A DNA stretch of 64,000 bases from Leishmania martiniquensis (taxonomy: Eukaryota; Euglenozoa; Kinetoplastea; Trypanosomatida; Trypanosomatidae): the NCBI RefSeq assembly GCF_017916325.1, contig NC_090148.1:175001-239000 (forward strand). Direction: 5' to 3'. The position numbers and the translations under genes are program-made. The notes beneath the pieces are model-generated. The model made no database searches. It saw only the letters and a list, made by a program, of their open reading frames with translations, and was not told the DNA's origin. Positions 48,326 through 57,405 of this stretch are shown here, in pieces; within the stretch, counting starts at the first letter, position 1; the number at the start of each line of letters is the position of its first letter.

Positions 48326-49759
48326 ATGCCGCACGGGCACCTCGCAGCCGAACGCCAGAGCCGCCGTCGCTCCTGGTGGGGGGTAGCTGTGTGCGTTGCC
48401 GTGGTGCTCGCCATGGGCGCTGATGGACTTCTGGTAGCGGCCTACAACGCAGTACCTCGACTGACATCGCTGCAGGAGCACCGCGACTTTTCAACGGCCA
48501 TCGGCCATCACTCGTTTGCCCCCCCGCTGCTGCGGCAGTACTATGGCGATGGCGAGATACCGCACTGGAGCATCTCCGGCTCCTCTGTCATCACGGATCA
48601 CTACGTGCGGCTGACACCTGACCAGCAGAGTCAGACAGGCCACCTCTGGAACACCGAACCGCTGGACATGAATGCATTTGAAGTTGTTGTAGGTTTCCGG
48701 GTGTATCGGTCAAGGGGCGGCACTGGCGCGGACGGCTTCGGGATGTGGGTGGCGCAGCCGCCGCTCTCAGACGGCCCAGTATTTGGCCGCCCTTCCACAT
48801 TCAAAGGCTTCGGCATTCTATTCGACTCGTACGACAACGATAACCGCCGCGACAACCCGATGGTGAGCTTCGTGCACAACGACGGCTCCTCGGCGAAGCG
48901 CTTTAACCCGGAGAATGACTTCATGGGCGACAGCGTGGCCAGCTGCATCTTCGATTACCAGAGCGTATCCGAGCCGCTCATGGCCACCATGCGCATGGTG
49001 TACTTCAAAGGGACTCTCCAGGTCTTCTTGTCGAGGGACAGCGAGGCCACCGAGTCGGAGTGCTTCCAAGTCACTAACCTGCCGATGCCGGAGGGCGAAG
49101 TGCACCTCTCCTTCTCCGCACAGACGGGCGGCTTGTCGGAAAATCACGACATCATTTTCGTCCACCTCTCCCCCATCGTGGAGGTGAAGTACGACCACGA
49201 TGTGCATCAAACGATGATACCGGCCAACGAGCTGCACCACGCGCAGCTTTTCGACAACGAAGCCATGAACAACCGTCGATCGTCGGCGGAGCCGGAGGCC
49301 ACCGGTTCTCCCACGACGCCGCCGCAGCAGATGCCACAGCAGCAGCAGATGCCACAGCAGCAGCAGATGCCACAGCAGCAGCAGATGCCACAGCAGCAGC
49401 AGATGCCACAGCAGCAGCAGATGCCACAGCAGCAGCAGATGCCACAGCAGCAGCAGATGCCACAGCAGCAGCAGATGCCACAGCAGCAGCAGATGCCACA
49501 GCAGCAGCAGATGCCACAGCAGCAGCAGATGCCACAGCAGCAGCAGATGCCACAGCAGCAGCAGATGCCACAGCAGCAGCAGATGCCACAGCAGCAGCAG
49601 ATGCCACAGCAGCACAACCAGCCTCCCGCACAAGCCTACGCTGACGCCGCCACCACAGAGCGACAGCGAATCGAAGAGCTTGAGAGGAAGCTGGCAGAGC
49701 TCGAGGGCCGAAACGGTCGCCATGCCGTGGGTGGCACCCAAGGGGAAGGGCGAGCGTAA
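48326..49759 (+). CDS. L-type (ERGIC-53/VIP36-like) lectin with Gln-rich repeat
   Basis: The protein has 477 residues. A basic N-terminus and hydrophobic core (about 17-40) form a signal peptide or anchor. The lectin domain (about 52-285) has IPHWSISGSS, the metal/sugar-site motif GADGFGMW (134-141), GPVFG, FDSYDNDNRR (166-175) and SAQTGGLSENHD near its end. These match ERGIC-53 and VIP36, cargo receptors that bind high-mannose glycans of secretory proteins. Residues 336-425 are 15 perfect MPQQQQ units, followed by a short coiled coil (ERQRIEELERKLAELEG). No C-terminal membrane helix or KKxx signal is present, unlike ERGIC-53 and VIP36, so it is probably lumenal or held by its N-terminus. Confidence 0.88.
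   Translation: MPHGHLAAERQSRRRSWWGVAVCVAVVLAMGADGLLVAAYNAVPRLTSLQEHRDFSTAIGHHSFAPPLLRQYYGDGEIPHWSISGSSVITDHYVRLTPDQQSQTGHLWNTEPLDMNAFEVVVGFRVYRSRGGTGADGFGMWVAQPPLSDGPVFGRPSTFKGFGILFDSYDNDNRRDNPMVSFVHNDGSSAKRFNPENDFMGDSVASCIFDYQSVSEPLMATMRMVYFKGTLQVFLSRDSEATESECFQVTNLPMPEGEVHLSFSAQTGGLSENHDIIFVHLSPIVEVKYDHDVHQTMIPANELHHAQLFDNEAMNNRRSSAEPEATGSPTTPPQQMPQQQQMPQQQQMPQQQQMPQQQQMPQQQQMPQQQQMPQQQQMPQQQQMPQQQQMPQQQQMPQQQQMPQQQQMPQQQQMPQQQQMPQQQQMPQQHNQPPAQAYADAATTERQRIEELERKLAELEGRNGRHAVGGTQGEGRA
49331..49600 (+). repeat. 15 perfect 18-bp tandem units (MPQQQQ) in the lectin gene
   Basis: Each unit is ATGCCACAGCAGCAGCAG; a 16th unit at 49601 is partly changed (MPQQHN). The copies look base-identical, so even third positions have not drifted, which points to recent expansion or homogenisation. 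The array also leaves other frames open on both strands. Confidence 0.95.
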
Positions 49760-50789
49760 GTGAGCCTTGAAAGTGGCGATGACAGATTACACCGCGTGCG
49801 CCGTGCACGCACACACCATGGAAACTACGTGGAGCGCGATGACTAGGCGGAGGGGCCTGCAGGGGTGAGGCGACGGCGAGGCTGACGTTGTTGCCTTGGG
49901 TACTCTTGGTGTGGGCTAGCGTGTAACTGCGATGGGAGGGTGGGTGGGTGGGCGATAGTGGTGGGGAAGCAGGGTTACACACAGATTCAGCAGCAAGCAG
50001 AGGGGCCTGGACTGTTCTGTTTTCTTCCCTTTCCGCTCACCATCGACCCCCTCGTCCACCTTTTCCACCGCTACCTCATGCACTCTCCTCCCCAACCCGC
50101 ACCACCCTCCCTTTTTTTCTCTCTTCCGCGTTTTGTCGCTTGGTCGTCTCGGTTGCGCGTTTCTGCGATGGCTGCGGTTGCTGCTGCCGCCTTTTGGATC
50201 GAGTTTAATGTGTGCTGGCGCCTGTGGGATCCATGAAGCATGCGCGTGCGCCTGACTGCCAATCCACACGCCATCTACTTCATGCCCCTCTCTCCACATC
50301 CTCGACAACTGCGCTTCTCTTCCTGTGCGCTGAGTGGCAACTGCGACGCGTCTCATTCGACACGAAGAAAATCGTTTATCATTTCTGCGCGCATCGTGGC
50401 CGCCTGTGTGTGTGCGCGCCCAACCGGCTGCATCCGAGCTGGAGAGGCTGAAGGTGTACGGGTGGTGGCAGAGGGTCGTCTTGCCACGGGCTGCTCCCTC
50501 CCCTCCCCTCCCGTCCCTTCCTCGCTCTCCGACACACACACGAACGCGTCACCAAAGCATGCACGACTTGTATGCGCGTGTGAGCTCGCCCTTTTCTACG
50601 ACATCCTCGTCCGTGCGACTGGGCACCAAGGTGTGAGTTGCGCTCTTACTCCTCGCCCCTCTTCATCCTCTGCCCCCACACGCACCCCCACACGCACTGG
50701 CAACGTTTGCACACGGACTCATACGTGCGCTGCTTTGCGCTCCAACTCCGGTAGCACAGCATCCACCATAAGGATCCGTTTTTGAAACG
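49760..50789. other. Intergenic region, no gene seen
   Basis: It contains GGGT repeats at 49934-49952, a T/C tract at 50108-50126 and CA-rich stretches before the next gene. Confidence 0.6.
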
Positions 50790-52502
50790 ATGGCCCGCGG
50801 GTACAGCTCCAGCCGCAGCAAGAGCGGCCGCCCGACGCTTCGGATGAAGCGCTCCCGTTCCATGTCTCTACACGCGCTGAGGAGGAGCATGGAGGCGCGC
50901 AAGGCGGTCAAGGCGGCCGACGACGACAGCGCCGCGGCGTCGTCGACACCCTCGGCCGTGGCGACGGAGGCGTCACACAAGACGCTCAAGGTACTACGCC
51001 AGGGTCACGCGCCGTCGTCGTTGTCCTCGGCAGCAGCGGACGCAGTCCCTGCGGCTGCAAAGGCGGCTGCGACGAAAGCGACAGCGAAGTTTGTGTCGGC
51101 TGACGGCGGCGGTCGCAGCGTCACGAGCAGTGCCGGCACTCGCTCCAAGTCCGCCGCCTTTCGCCGCAACCTGGCCGACCTCGAGAAGCTGTTCGATGAC
51201 GCCATGGAGGCCAGTGAGGACGAAGACGAGACCGTCTTGAACACCACGACCATGACCAAATACAAGGAGTGCGGCCGCATTGTCGACGCCGTGCTGGATC
51301 AGCTCGCGGCGGCGTGCGTGCCCGGCGCCAACACAAAGGCGCTGTGTGACGTAGGGGACGAGGAGATTGTGAAGCGGCTGAAAGGGCTGTTTGTGAAGAC
51401 GAAGGGAGCGGACGGGAAGCGACTGGCGCGCGGCATCTCGTACCCGACGAACGTGTCTGTGAACGAGATGCTGTGCAATGACAGCCCGTACCGCGTGGAG
51501 GACGGCACCATCTTGAAGGATGGTGACGTCGTAAAGGTCCACGTTGGGTGCCACCTCGACGGCTACCCAGTGAGTGCCGCACGCACCGTCGTCGTCGCTT
51601 CGAGAGCGGCGACTGCAGCGGCAGAGGGTGACGAGGAGGCGTCGCAGAGGAAGAGGGGTGGCGCGACGGCCACATCGTCGTCGCGCCTCGCCGTAGGCAA
51701 CGCCATCGAGGCAGCGCGCGTAGCGCTGCTCGCGATGATGCATGCGCTGCGCCCTGGCGCGCTGAACGCCGACATCACTGACCTCATCGCGGCCATTGGG
51801 CAGCACTACGGTGTGCAGGCTGTGGAGGGTGTGCTGTCGAACCGGAGCAAGCGCTGGGTGCCAGACGGGATGGACTGCATCATTGCCCGCCGCGTAGCGA
51901 GCGATGGCCCGCATCAGGATGTGGCCGACTGCGAGGTGCACGAGCATCAGGTGTGGTGCCTCGACGTCGCCTTTACTAACAATGACAACTACCGCATCAC
52001 ACTTTCGGAGAAGCCCGTGACGCTGTTTCGTCGCACCCCTCACGACTTCGAAGCGGACGCGCGGGTGAAGCAGGCGAACGAGACTCTGCAGGAGATCACC
52101 GACGCACATTTCTGCTTCCCCTTTCACTTCAAGAGCCTCGCGAACCCACTAAAGGGAAAGCTCGGCATCCATGTGCTGCAGAAGAAGGGTGTGGTGGACA
52201 GGCTGCCCCCGCTGCGCACGAAGCACGGCTACGTGACGGCACGGTTTAGCGCCACCGTGGCTGTCATGGCGAAGCGGGTAACGGTTCTGTGCGGCGCGCC
52301 GCCCACCGCCCCTGTGGCGACGCCGCCGGCAATGCGGTCAACCATGTCGGAGGACACGCTGCCTGCTGAGGTACTCGCGGTGCTGAGATGCCCCTACGAG
52401 TTCGCCGACGTGCGCGCGGCGGTGACGGCGAACGACGCAGAGGACCACAGCAGCCCCGCCAAAAAGCGCATGCGCATTGAGGCAATGGAGAACGAAGAGT
52501 AA
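50790..52502 (+). CDS. EBP1/PA2G4-type M24 (methionine-aminopeptidase-fold) homologue
   Basis: The protein has 570 residues. The N-terminal 120 residues are basic, then Ala/Ser-rich. The M24 domain starts near 157 (KYKECGRIVDAVLDQL) and continues with DVGDEEIVKRLKGLF, RGISYPTNVSVNEMLCNDSP, DGDVVKVHVGCHLDGYPVSAA, QAVEGVLSNR, CEVHEHQVWCLDVAF and FPFHFKSL, in the order of human EBP1/PA2G4. As in EBP1, the first metal ligands of true methionine aminopeptidases are missing (HVGCHLDGY rather than a D-x-x-D site), so it is a pseudo-enzyme. EBP1 binds the ribosomal exit tunnel and works in ribosome biogenesis and translation. An insert in the domain (RAATAAAEGDEEASQRKRGG) and the basic tail (PAKKRMRIE) are noteworthy. 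The start is the first ATG. Confidence 0.88.
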   Translation: MARGYSSSRSKSGRPTLRMKRSRSMSLHALRRSMEARKAVKAADDDSAAASSTPSAVATEASHKTLKVLRQGHAPSSLSSAAADAVPAAAKAAATKATAKFVSADGGGRSVTSSAGTRSKSAAFRRNLADLEKLFDDAMEASEDEDETVLNTTTMTKYKECGRIVDAVLDQLAAACVPGANTKALCDVGDEEIVKRLKGLFVKTKGADGKRLARGISYPTNVSVNEMLCNDSPYRVEDGTILKDGDVVKVHVGCHLDGYPVSAARTVVVASRAATAAAEGDEEASQRKRGGATATSSSRLAVGNAIEAARVALLAMMHALRPGALNADITDLIAAIGQHYGVQAVEGVLSNRSKRWVPDGMDCIIARRVASDGPHQDVADCEVHEHQVWCLDVAFTNNDNYRITLSEKPVTLFRRTPHDFEADARVKQANETLQEITDAHFCFPFHFKSLANPLKGKLGIHVLQKKGVVDRLPPLRTKHGYVTARFSATVAVMAKRVTVLCGAPPTAPVATPPAMRSTMSEDTLPAEVLAVLRCPYEFADVRAAVTANDAEDHSSPAKKRMRIEAMENEE

Positions 52503-54243
52503 GGGCGGAGAGGATGTGTGCGTGCGTGTGTGTCGGTGCTCTGGTATTGGCAAGCAGTCGACGATTTCACTGAGGGTGTAAAGGTAAATCTAATGTGTAA
52601 TGGTGCACACACACACACACACACACTCGCCAACAGTCGCTCCACCGTGGGAGTGGGTAGGCGACGTTCGTGACGAAGGCGAGTGGGAGTGCGAGGAGGA
52701 GAGGCGTTGTGGTGGTGGGGACGGGAGCTGTGGGCGGTGATGTCCGTGACGGACACAAACGACCATTGTATGCGCCTCTCTCTTCTCGCATCGCTACCCT
52801 TTGCCGCTCTTTCTAGCCCCGTGAGTCTCTGTGCACATGTGAGCGCGCCGGCGCTCTTTTTCGTCGAGCTTCTTCCCTTTCCGGTGGTGGTCGGGGGCCT
52901 TTCTCGTGTACGCAGACGCCGTAAGACGTTACGGAGGAAGCCAAGAAGGGCGTGCCGCGAAGGGGCGGAGAGAGTAAAGTGCAGCAGTGCTGCGTCAGGT
53001 ATGGCGCGAACTACGCATGCGTGTGTGCGTGTGTGTGTGCCGACTGAGAGACGGACGGGGGAAGTTTTCGTCGGGCCAGCGGTGAGGGCAGGAACGGGGA
53101 TGAGGAGCGTGAGCTGCGGCGTTAATGCCGCGGGAGCCTCTCCCGCGCACTGCTGCTTCCTCTCCTCCTCAGCTGCTCCCTTCGCCTCTTCGCTTTCACC
53201 CTTCCTCTCTCCCGATCGCTGCTGCGCTGCTTGTACGTGCTGGGGAGCTTACACGCACGTGGCCATGCCGCCGGCTGAAGTAGGTGAGTACGCAACTACC
53301 CTCCCTCCCCCCTGCATGACGCCCACACGCACACGCGCTCGTAGGCTTGTCGAGAGTATCCATAGGCGCCCACGAGCCATTGATACCGCTGGTACTCGCA
53401 CGCAGCTTCATCGTCACCGGCGTCGCTGCCACTGCCACGGTCGAGCTGTTGCCACCGCCATGACGCTCACTCTCGTCGTCGCTGTGCAGGTCCCGAATAT
53501 CCCCCGCCTCCATCTCTCGCTTTGCCTCTCACTGTTAACACTCTTCCGCACCCCCCTCCTCTGGCGTCTTCTTCGCTATCCTGCAGCTGCTACCGTCGGA
53601 GTACATGTGGGCCCACCCCTGCTGCTCATCACACACACACACACACACGTACGCCCAGATATATACGTACAGCGACGCACATAAACACACACGCACACAC
53701 CGCATACACCTATACACCTATACACCTATACATAAGCACTGTGCACGTTGTACGCACGACTCCGCATCGCTTGCTTCACCCCCTCTTGGCCACTGCTTCT
53801 GTCCCCTGCGCTGCTTTGCTCTCTCACCCCTCGCACAGGTGCACTGTGCCCCTCCGCACATCTCAGCTTCATTTTTTTTTCACAAACGCACGCACGCGTG
53901 CCGTTCTCTGCTCAGCTTACAGAGACCGCGGTATTAGCACGCGCACGCACGCACGCATAGATCGTACAGCACTCACTCACTCGCACGCCCCATTCAGATA
54001 CATACACAAACACACGCACACAGACATCTTCGCATAGACACTCAACAGCCCACCGCCACGAGCACACACACGTACACACAGAAGGGGGGGGTGTAGCTAA
54101 GCCGCTCTGAAGGTGGAACGGGGTCGCGAAAGGGCTCTCACAGATTCTTCGGCTGCACCATCACACCTCTGGGCTGAGCGCACACAGAGCACACACATAC
54201 ACGTACACACATAGATACGGACGATTTGAAAGGGAGAGGAGTC
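52503..54243. other. Intergenic region with CA-rich microsatellites
   Basis: No gene is supported; the long open frame at 52683-53684 is low-complexity. CA/AC runs lie near 52603-52626 and 53629-53700, and an 8-bp unit is tripled at 53706-53729. Confidence 0.6.
53706..53729 (+). repeat. Three tandem copies of ACACCTAT
   Basis: Units begin at 53706, 53714 and 53722 within a larger CA-rich stretch. Confidence 0.75.
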
Positions 54244-57200
54244 ATGCCGAAGTCAGCCAACACGCGGCGGTACGCAGGCAACAACCCCAGCGGGCGTCGT
54301 GCAACAGCGCCGCGAGCTGAAACAATGCAGAAAAGCACCGCCGGCACTGAGGAGAAGGACAACACAGTGACTGTGCACCAGGAGCCGCATATGAGCGACC
54401 CGCACTCGTCTGCCCGACAGCAGCAGCTGGAAGAGGACACAGTGCTGCAGCGCGAGCCGTCGTCACTATCCTCCATGCGCGCGCTGAGCGCGTCCTCTCC
54501 GGCCTTCATTCCGCACCAGTACGTGCTGAGGCAACCGCAGGGCGAAGATGCCGACGGCAACTCCGCCGCCTTTGCCACGACGCAAAGCGCCCTCTCCTTC
54601 ACGGTCGCGTCGCCGCTGATGTGCGCGCGCAGCACAGGCGGCGACAGCTCGATGTCCTCCCCGCTCGCCTTCGCACCCTTGCCGAACGCGAGCCATTCCA
54701 CTGCTATGCTGTCGCCGTTCTCCCCTTCCGTGGCTGTAAATATCGACCCGCTGGCCACTGGCGCCACCTTTGCCTCTATCGGGTCAAGTGCCACGGGCGG
54801 TTCTGCGTTCTCTGCACAGTCGTCCCATCAGCTGCGAGGCGCGTACGCGCGCGCCACTGCCGCGGCCGCCGCTTCTTCGATGCAGCTTCAGCTGACCGAT
54901 CCCTACGCGTCGGCCACCGCCGCTACCACTTCTGTTGACAGTGCTGCTGCTACTGCTCCGCCACACACGCCGTCGGAGCCGCCGCCGCCGCAGCGCCGTG
55001 CCACGCGCAAGACTCCCGTGGCGGCGTGTGTGGCCGCGAAGGCGGTGTACGGGCCATCGGTTCCAGTGTTCCACTCGCAGTTCATCGATGTTGTCACCGG
55101 CACCGCCTCCATGACCCCCTTAGCGCTATGGCAAGATCAACTCACCGCCAACGACGGTGCTGACCTTCTCGGGGAGGCTTTCGACAATCGCCACGAAGCG
55201 GCCATGACAGCCCCCGAGTCGGCGATCATCGGCGCGGCCACTGCACCGCCGCCGTCTCCGCCGACGGTGGCGTTGGACAGGGAGGACGCAGAGATGCAGA
55301 GAGAGTGCCAAGCACCCAGTTCAGCCATTCAACAGCCCTCGCAGCGCCGTGTCTCGGCGGTCACCGCGGCTGTTCTGGCAAGCCAAGACGCACAGCTCGC
55401 AGAACGCTCTCAGCGCTACACCGAGGCGGAGCAGCTGCCCCACGCACTGGCCTCTGCCACCACCGCGGCTGTGCTGAGGTGGGGTGGTGCATCTTTCGTT
55501 CAGCATACCGCTAACAAGGACGCCAGCGACGCCGCCACGGCCAAGTCGACTGCGAAGTCCCAGCACCCAATACCAACGTCCACAACAGCCGCGGTGAGCG
55601 AGACAGAGACGAACACGCACGAGACGCCAAAGCGCCGCCCGCCCAAGATGTCCACGACAACCGTTAGTGCCAGCAACAGTAGCAAGGCGCGGGCTTCCGT
55701 CACGCGCAGCGGCGACGGCGGTGCTTCGACGGTGAAGCGCCTGCATGCCTGCCTGGCAAGTACGGAGGAGCGCTCCGAGGTCGACCGGTCGGGGTCGGTG
55801 ATGGGACTCACCGGCTCTACGCGCCGCGTTCTGCCTACCTGCGGCGACGACAACGACAACGACAACGAAGGGCACCGTAGCGACGCCGTAACCCCAACGG
55901 CGACGCCTGCCAAAGTGCTGGCGGCGGAAGGCTCTCCGTTCGTCGTGGCTGCTGCTGCTGCCGCCTCCTCCGGTGACGCACGCATCATCCACGCGCGCGG
56001 CCGCTCTTCGTCGCGGGAGAACAGCGCTTTGGCCCACTCGGAGTCCGGCGTGAGCGCGTTGACGCGCCACACCGCCTTCGCACTGCAGCAGCAGCCGCAC
56101 AGCAGCAACAGCAACGCCAACAACGGCAGCAACGCACAGCTCCAGCGGGCGATGATGCAGCTCATTGCACAGATTCAGACAAACGCCTCCGCGCCCGCCG
56201 CTGCCGCTGCCGCTGCTGTCACACCGCAGAAGTTGGGCGCACCCAACGCCGCGCCGGCTGAGACGGGCGCTGCAGCCGCCGTTTCCACCGCCTTTAAGAC
56301 ACCTGAGGTGGAGCGGGTCCCGTCGGCCCGCCCTAGTGCGTCCAAGAACGCCGCCAGCCGCAATATCACCACCATCATCCACACGCCGAGCACATCCGGC
56401 AAACACCACGGTGAGTCGTCGACGACCATCAAGACGGCGATCACGTCTGAGACGTCGCGGCGTCAGGACAGTGGCGTGGAGACTGTGACGTCGGCAAAGG
56501 GCTCGCGGGGCGCAGCGCCGAAGGGCGCGCAGCGGTCACTAGCGAGTTGTCTTGAGGCCATTTCGCCCCAGCGCGTGCGCAACAGCAGCGCCGCTGCGGG
56601 CACGAAGGGAGTGACCGCCACGTCACAGACGCTGCTGCCGCCGTCGTCCTCAGCGTCCTTCACGGTGCCCGACACTGCAGGGGCGATGCCTGTGCCACGT
56701 TCTCAGCGCCGCGGCACGAAGCAGGGAGCAGCCAGCGCCACCTCTGCTGCCGCCAATCCAACGGCTGCGTGTGGTGCCGCTGCCGGTGCGACTGAGTGCC
56801 ACTCAACTGGAGCGCAGGCGACCAGCTACGCAGTGGTCATCGAGGGCCACATGCAGCGTCGTGTGACAGCTGTCTCGTCCACGGCGCTGAAGCCAGGAGT
56901 GTGTGTCCTGTTCGAGGAGGACCGCGGCATTGACATGGGCCGCGTTGTGCAGTGTGATGTTCTGGACGGCGACGAGGCTGCCGGCACGCTGGCCACAATG
57001 GCCTCGGCGACGTCGCCCCTGAGCCGCAAGGACCGCCCCGCTCCGGTGCTGCGGCCGGCCACTGCTGAGGAGGAGTACCGCTGGCTGTACGCCGATGTGA
57101 AGGAGGCGGAGTCGACGCTGGAGCCGTGCCGCGAGGCGGCCGCGCGTCTTCGGCTGCCGGTGAAGGTGGTGGCGGCCGTGTATCAGTTCAACAAGGCCAA

Positions 57201-57405
57201 GCTTACCTTTTACTACGAGAGCCCTACCCGCGTCGACTTCCGTCCTCTGCTGCCCTCACTCTTCTCGCGCTTCCATTGCCGCATTTGGATGGCCCGCCTG
57301 GAGACACTGGAGATCGCAGCGGCCGCGGCTGAGGTTGCCGAGGAGGAGGGCGCCCACACTCGCTCGCAGGCGGAGAAGAGCGCTGAGGCTGTCATGAGCA
57401 GCTGA
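54244..57405 (+). CDS. PSP1 C-terminal-domain protein with very long disordered N-terminus
   Basis: The protein has 1053 residues from the first ATG. Residues 1-850 are Ala/Ser/Thr-rich with Ala and Gln runs and almost no regular structure. About 862-1025 is a PSP1 C-terminal domain: YAVVIEGHMQ, FEEDRGIDMGRVVQ, AEEEYRWLYADVKEAES, RLRLPVKVVAAVYQFNKAKLTFYY, RVDFRPLLPSLFSRF and CRIWMARLE. The same fold occurs in yeast PSP1 and in bacterial YaaT/RicT. In trypanosomatids, PSP1-domain proteins are mostly known in RNA-binding contexts, so a role in RNA metabolism is likely but inferred. The C-terminus is acidic/Glu-rich. Confidence 0.8.
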   Translation: MPKSANTRRYAGNNPSGRRATAPRAETMQKSTAGTEEKDNTVTVHQEPHMSDPHSSARQQQLEEDTVLQREPSSLSSMRALSASSPAFIPHQYVLRQPQGEDADGNSAAFATTQSALSFTVASPLMCARSTGGDSSMSSPLAFAPLPNASHSTAMLSPFSPSVAVNIDPLATGATFASIGSSATGGSAFSAQSSHQLRGAYARATAAAAASSMQLQLTDPYASATAATTSVDSAAATAPPHTPSEPPPPQRRATRKTPVAACVAAKAVYGPSVPVFHSQFIDVVTGTASMTPLALWQDQLTANDGADLLGEAFDNRHEAAMTAPESAIIGAATAPPPSPPTVALDREDAEMQRECQAPSSAIQQPSQRRVSAVTAAVLASQDAQLAERSQRYTEAEQLPHALASATTAAVLRWGGASFVQHTANKDASDAATAKSTAKSQHPIPTSTTAAVSETETNTHETPKRRPPKMSTTTVSASNSSKARASVTRSGDGGASTVKRLHACLASTEERSEVDRSGSVMGLTGSTRRVLPTCGDDNDNDNEGHRSDAVTPTATPAKVLAAEGSPFVVAAAAAASSGDARIIHARGRSSSRENSALAHSESGVSALTRHTAFALQQQPHSSNSNANNGSNAQLQRAMMQLIAQIQTNASAPAAAAAAAVTPQKLGAPNAAPAETGAAAAVSTAFKTPEVERVPSARPSASKNAASRNITTIIHTPSTSGKHHGESSTTIKTAITSETSRRQDSGVETVTSAKGSRGAAPKGAQRSLASCLEAISPQRVRNSSAAAGTKGVTATSQTLLPPSSSASFTVPDTAGAMPVPRSQRRGTKQGAASATSAAANPTAACGAAAGATECHSTGAQATSYAVVIEGHMQRRVTAVSSTALKPGVCVLFEEDRGIDMGRVVQCDVLDGDEAAGTLATMASATSPLSRKDRPAPVLRPATAEEEYRWLYADVKEAESTLEPCREAAARLRLPVKVVAAVYQFNKAKLTFYYESPTRVDFRPLLPSLFSRFHCRIWMARLETLEIAAAAAEVAEEEGAHTRSQAEKSAEAVMSS

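Noticed and set aside
48818..49982. Long minus-strand open frames with LLLWHL or SAAAVA repeats
   Set aside because: They are the other-frame readings of the 18-bp MPQQQQ array; a repeat whose length is divisible by three keeps all stop-free frames open.
52683..53684. 333-residue plus-strand open frame
   Set aside because: It begins with GTG, consists of Arg/His/Thr/Ser low-complexity sequence from GC-rich spacer and CA repeats, and shows no domain.
55321..56409. 362-residue minus-strand open frame
   Set aside because: It is antisense to the PSP1-domain gene and explained by high GC content and Ala/Ser codons.
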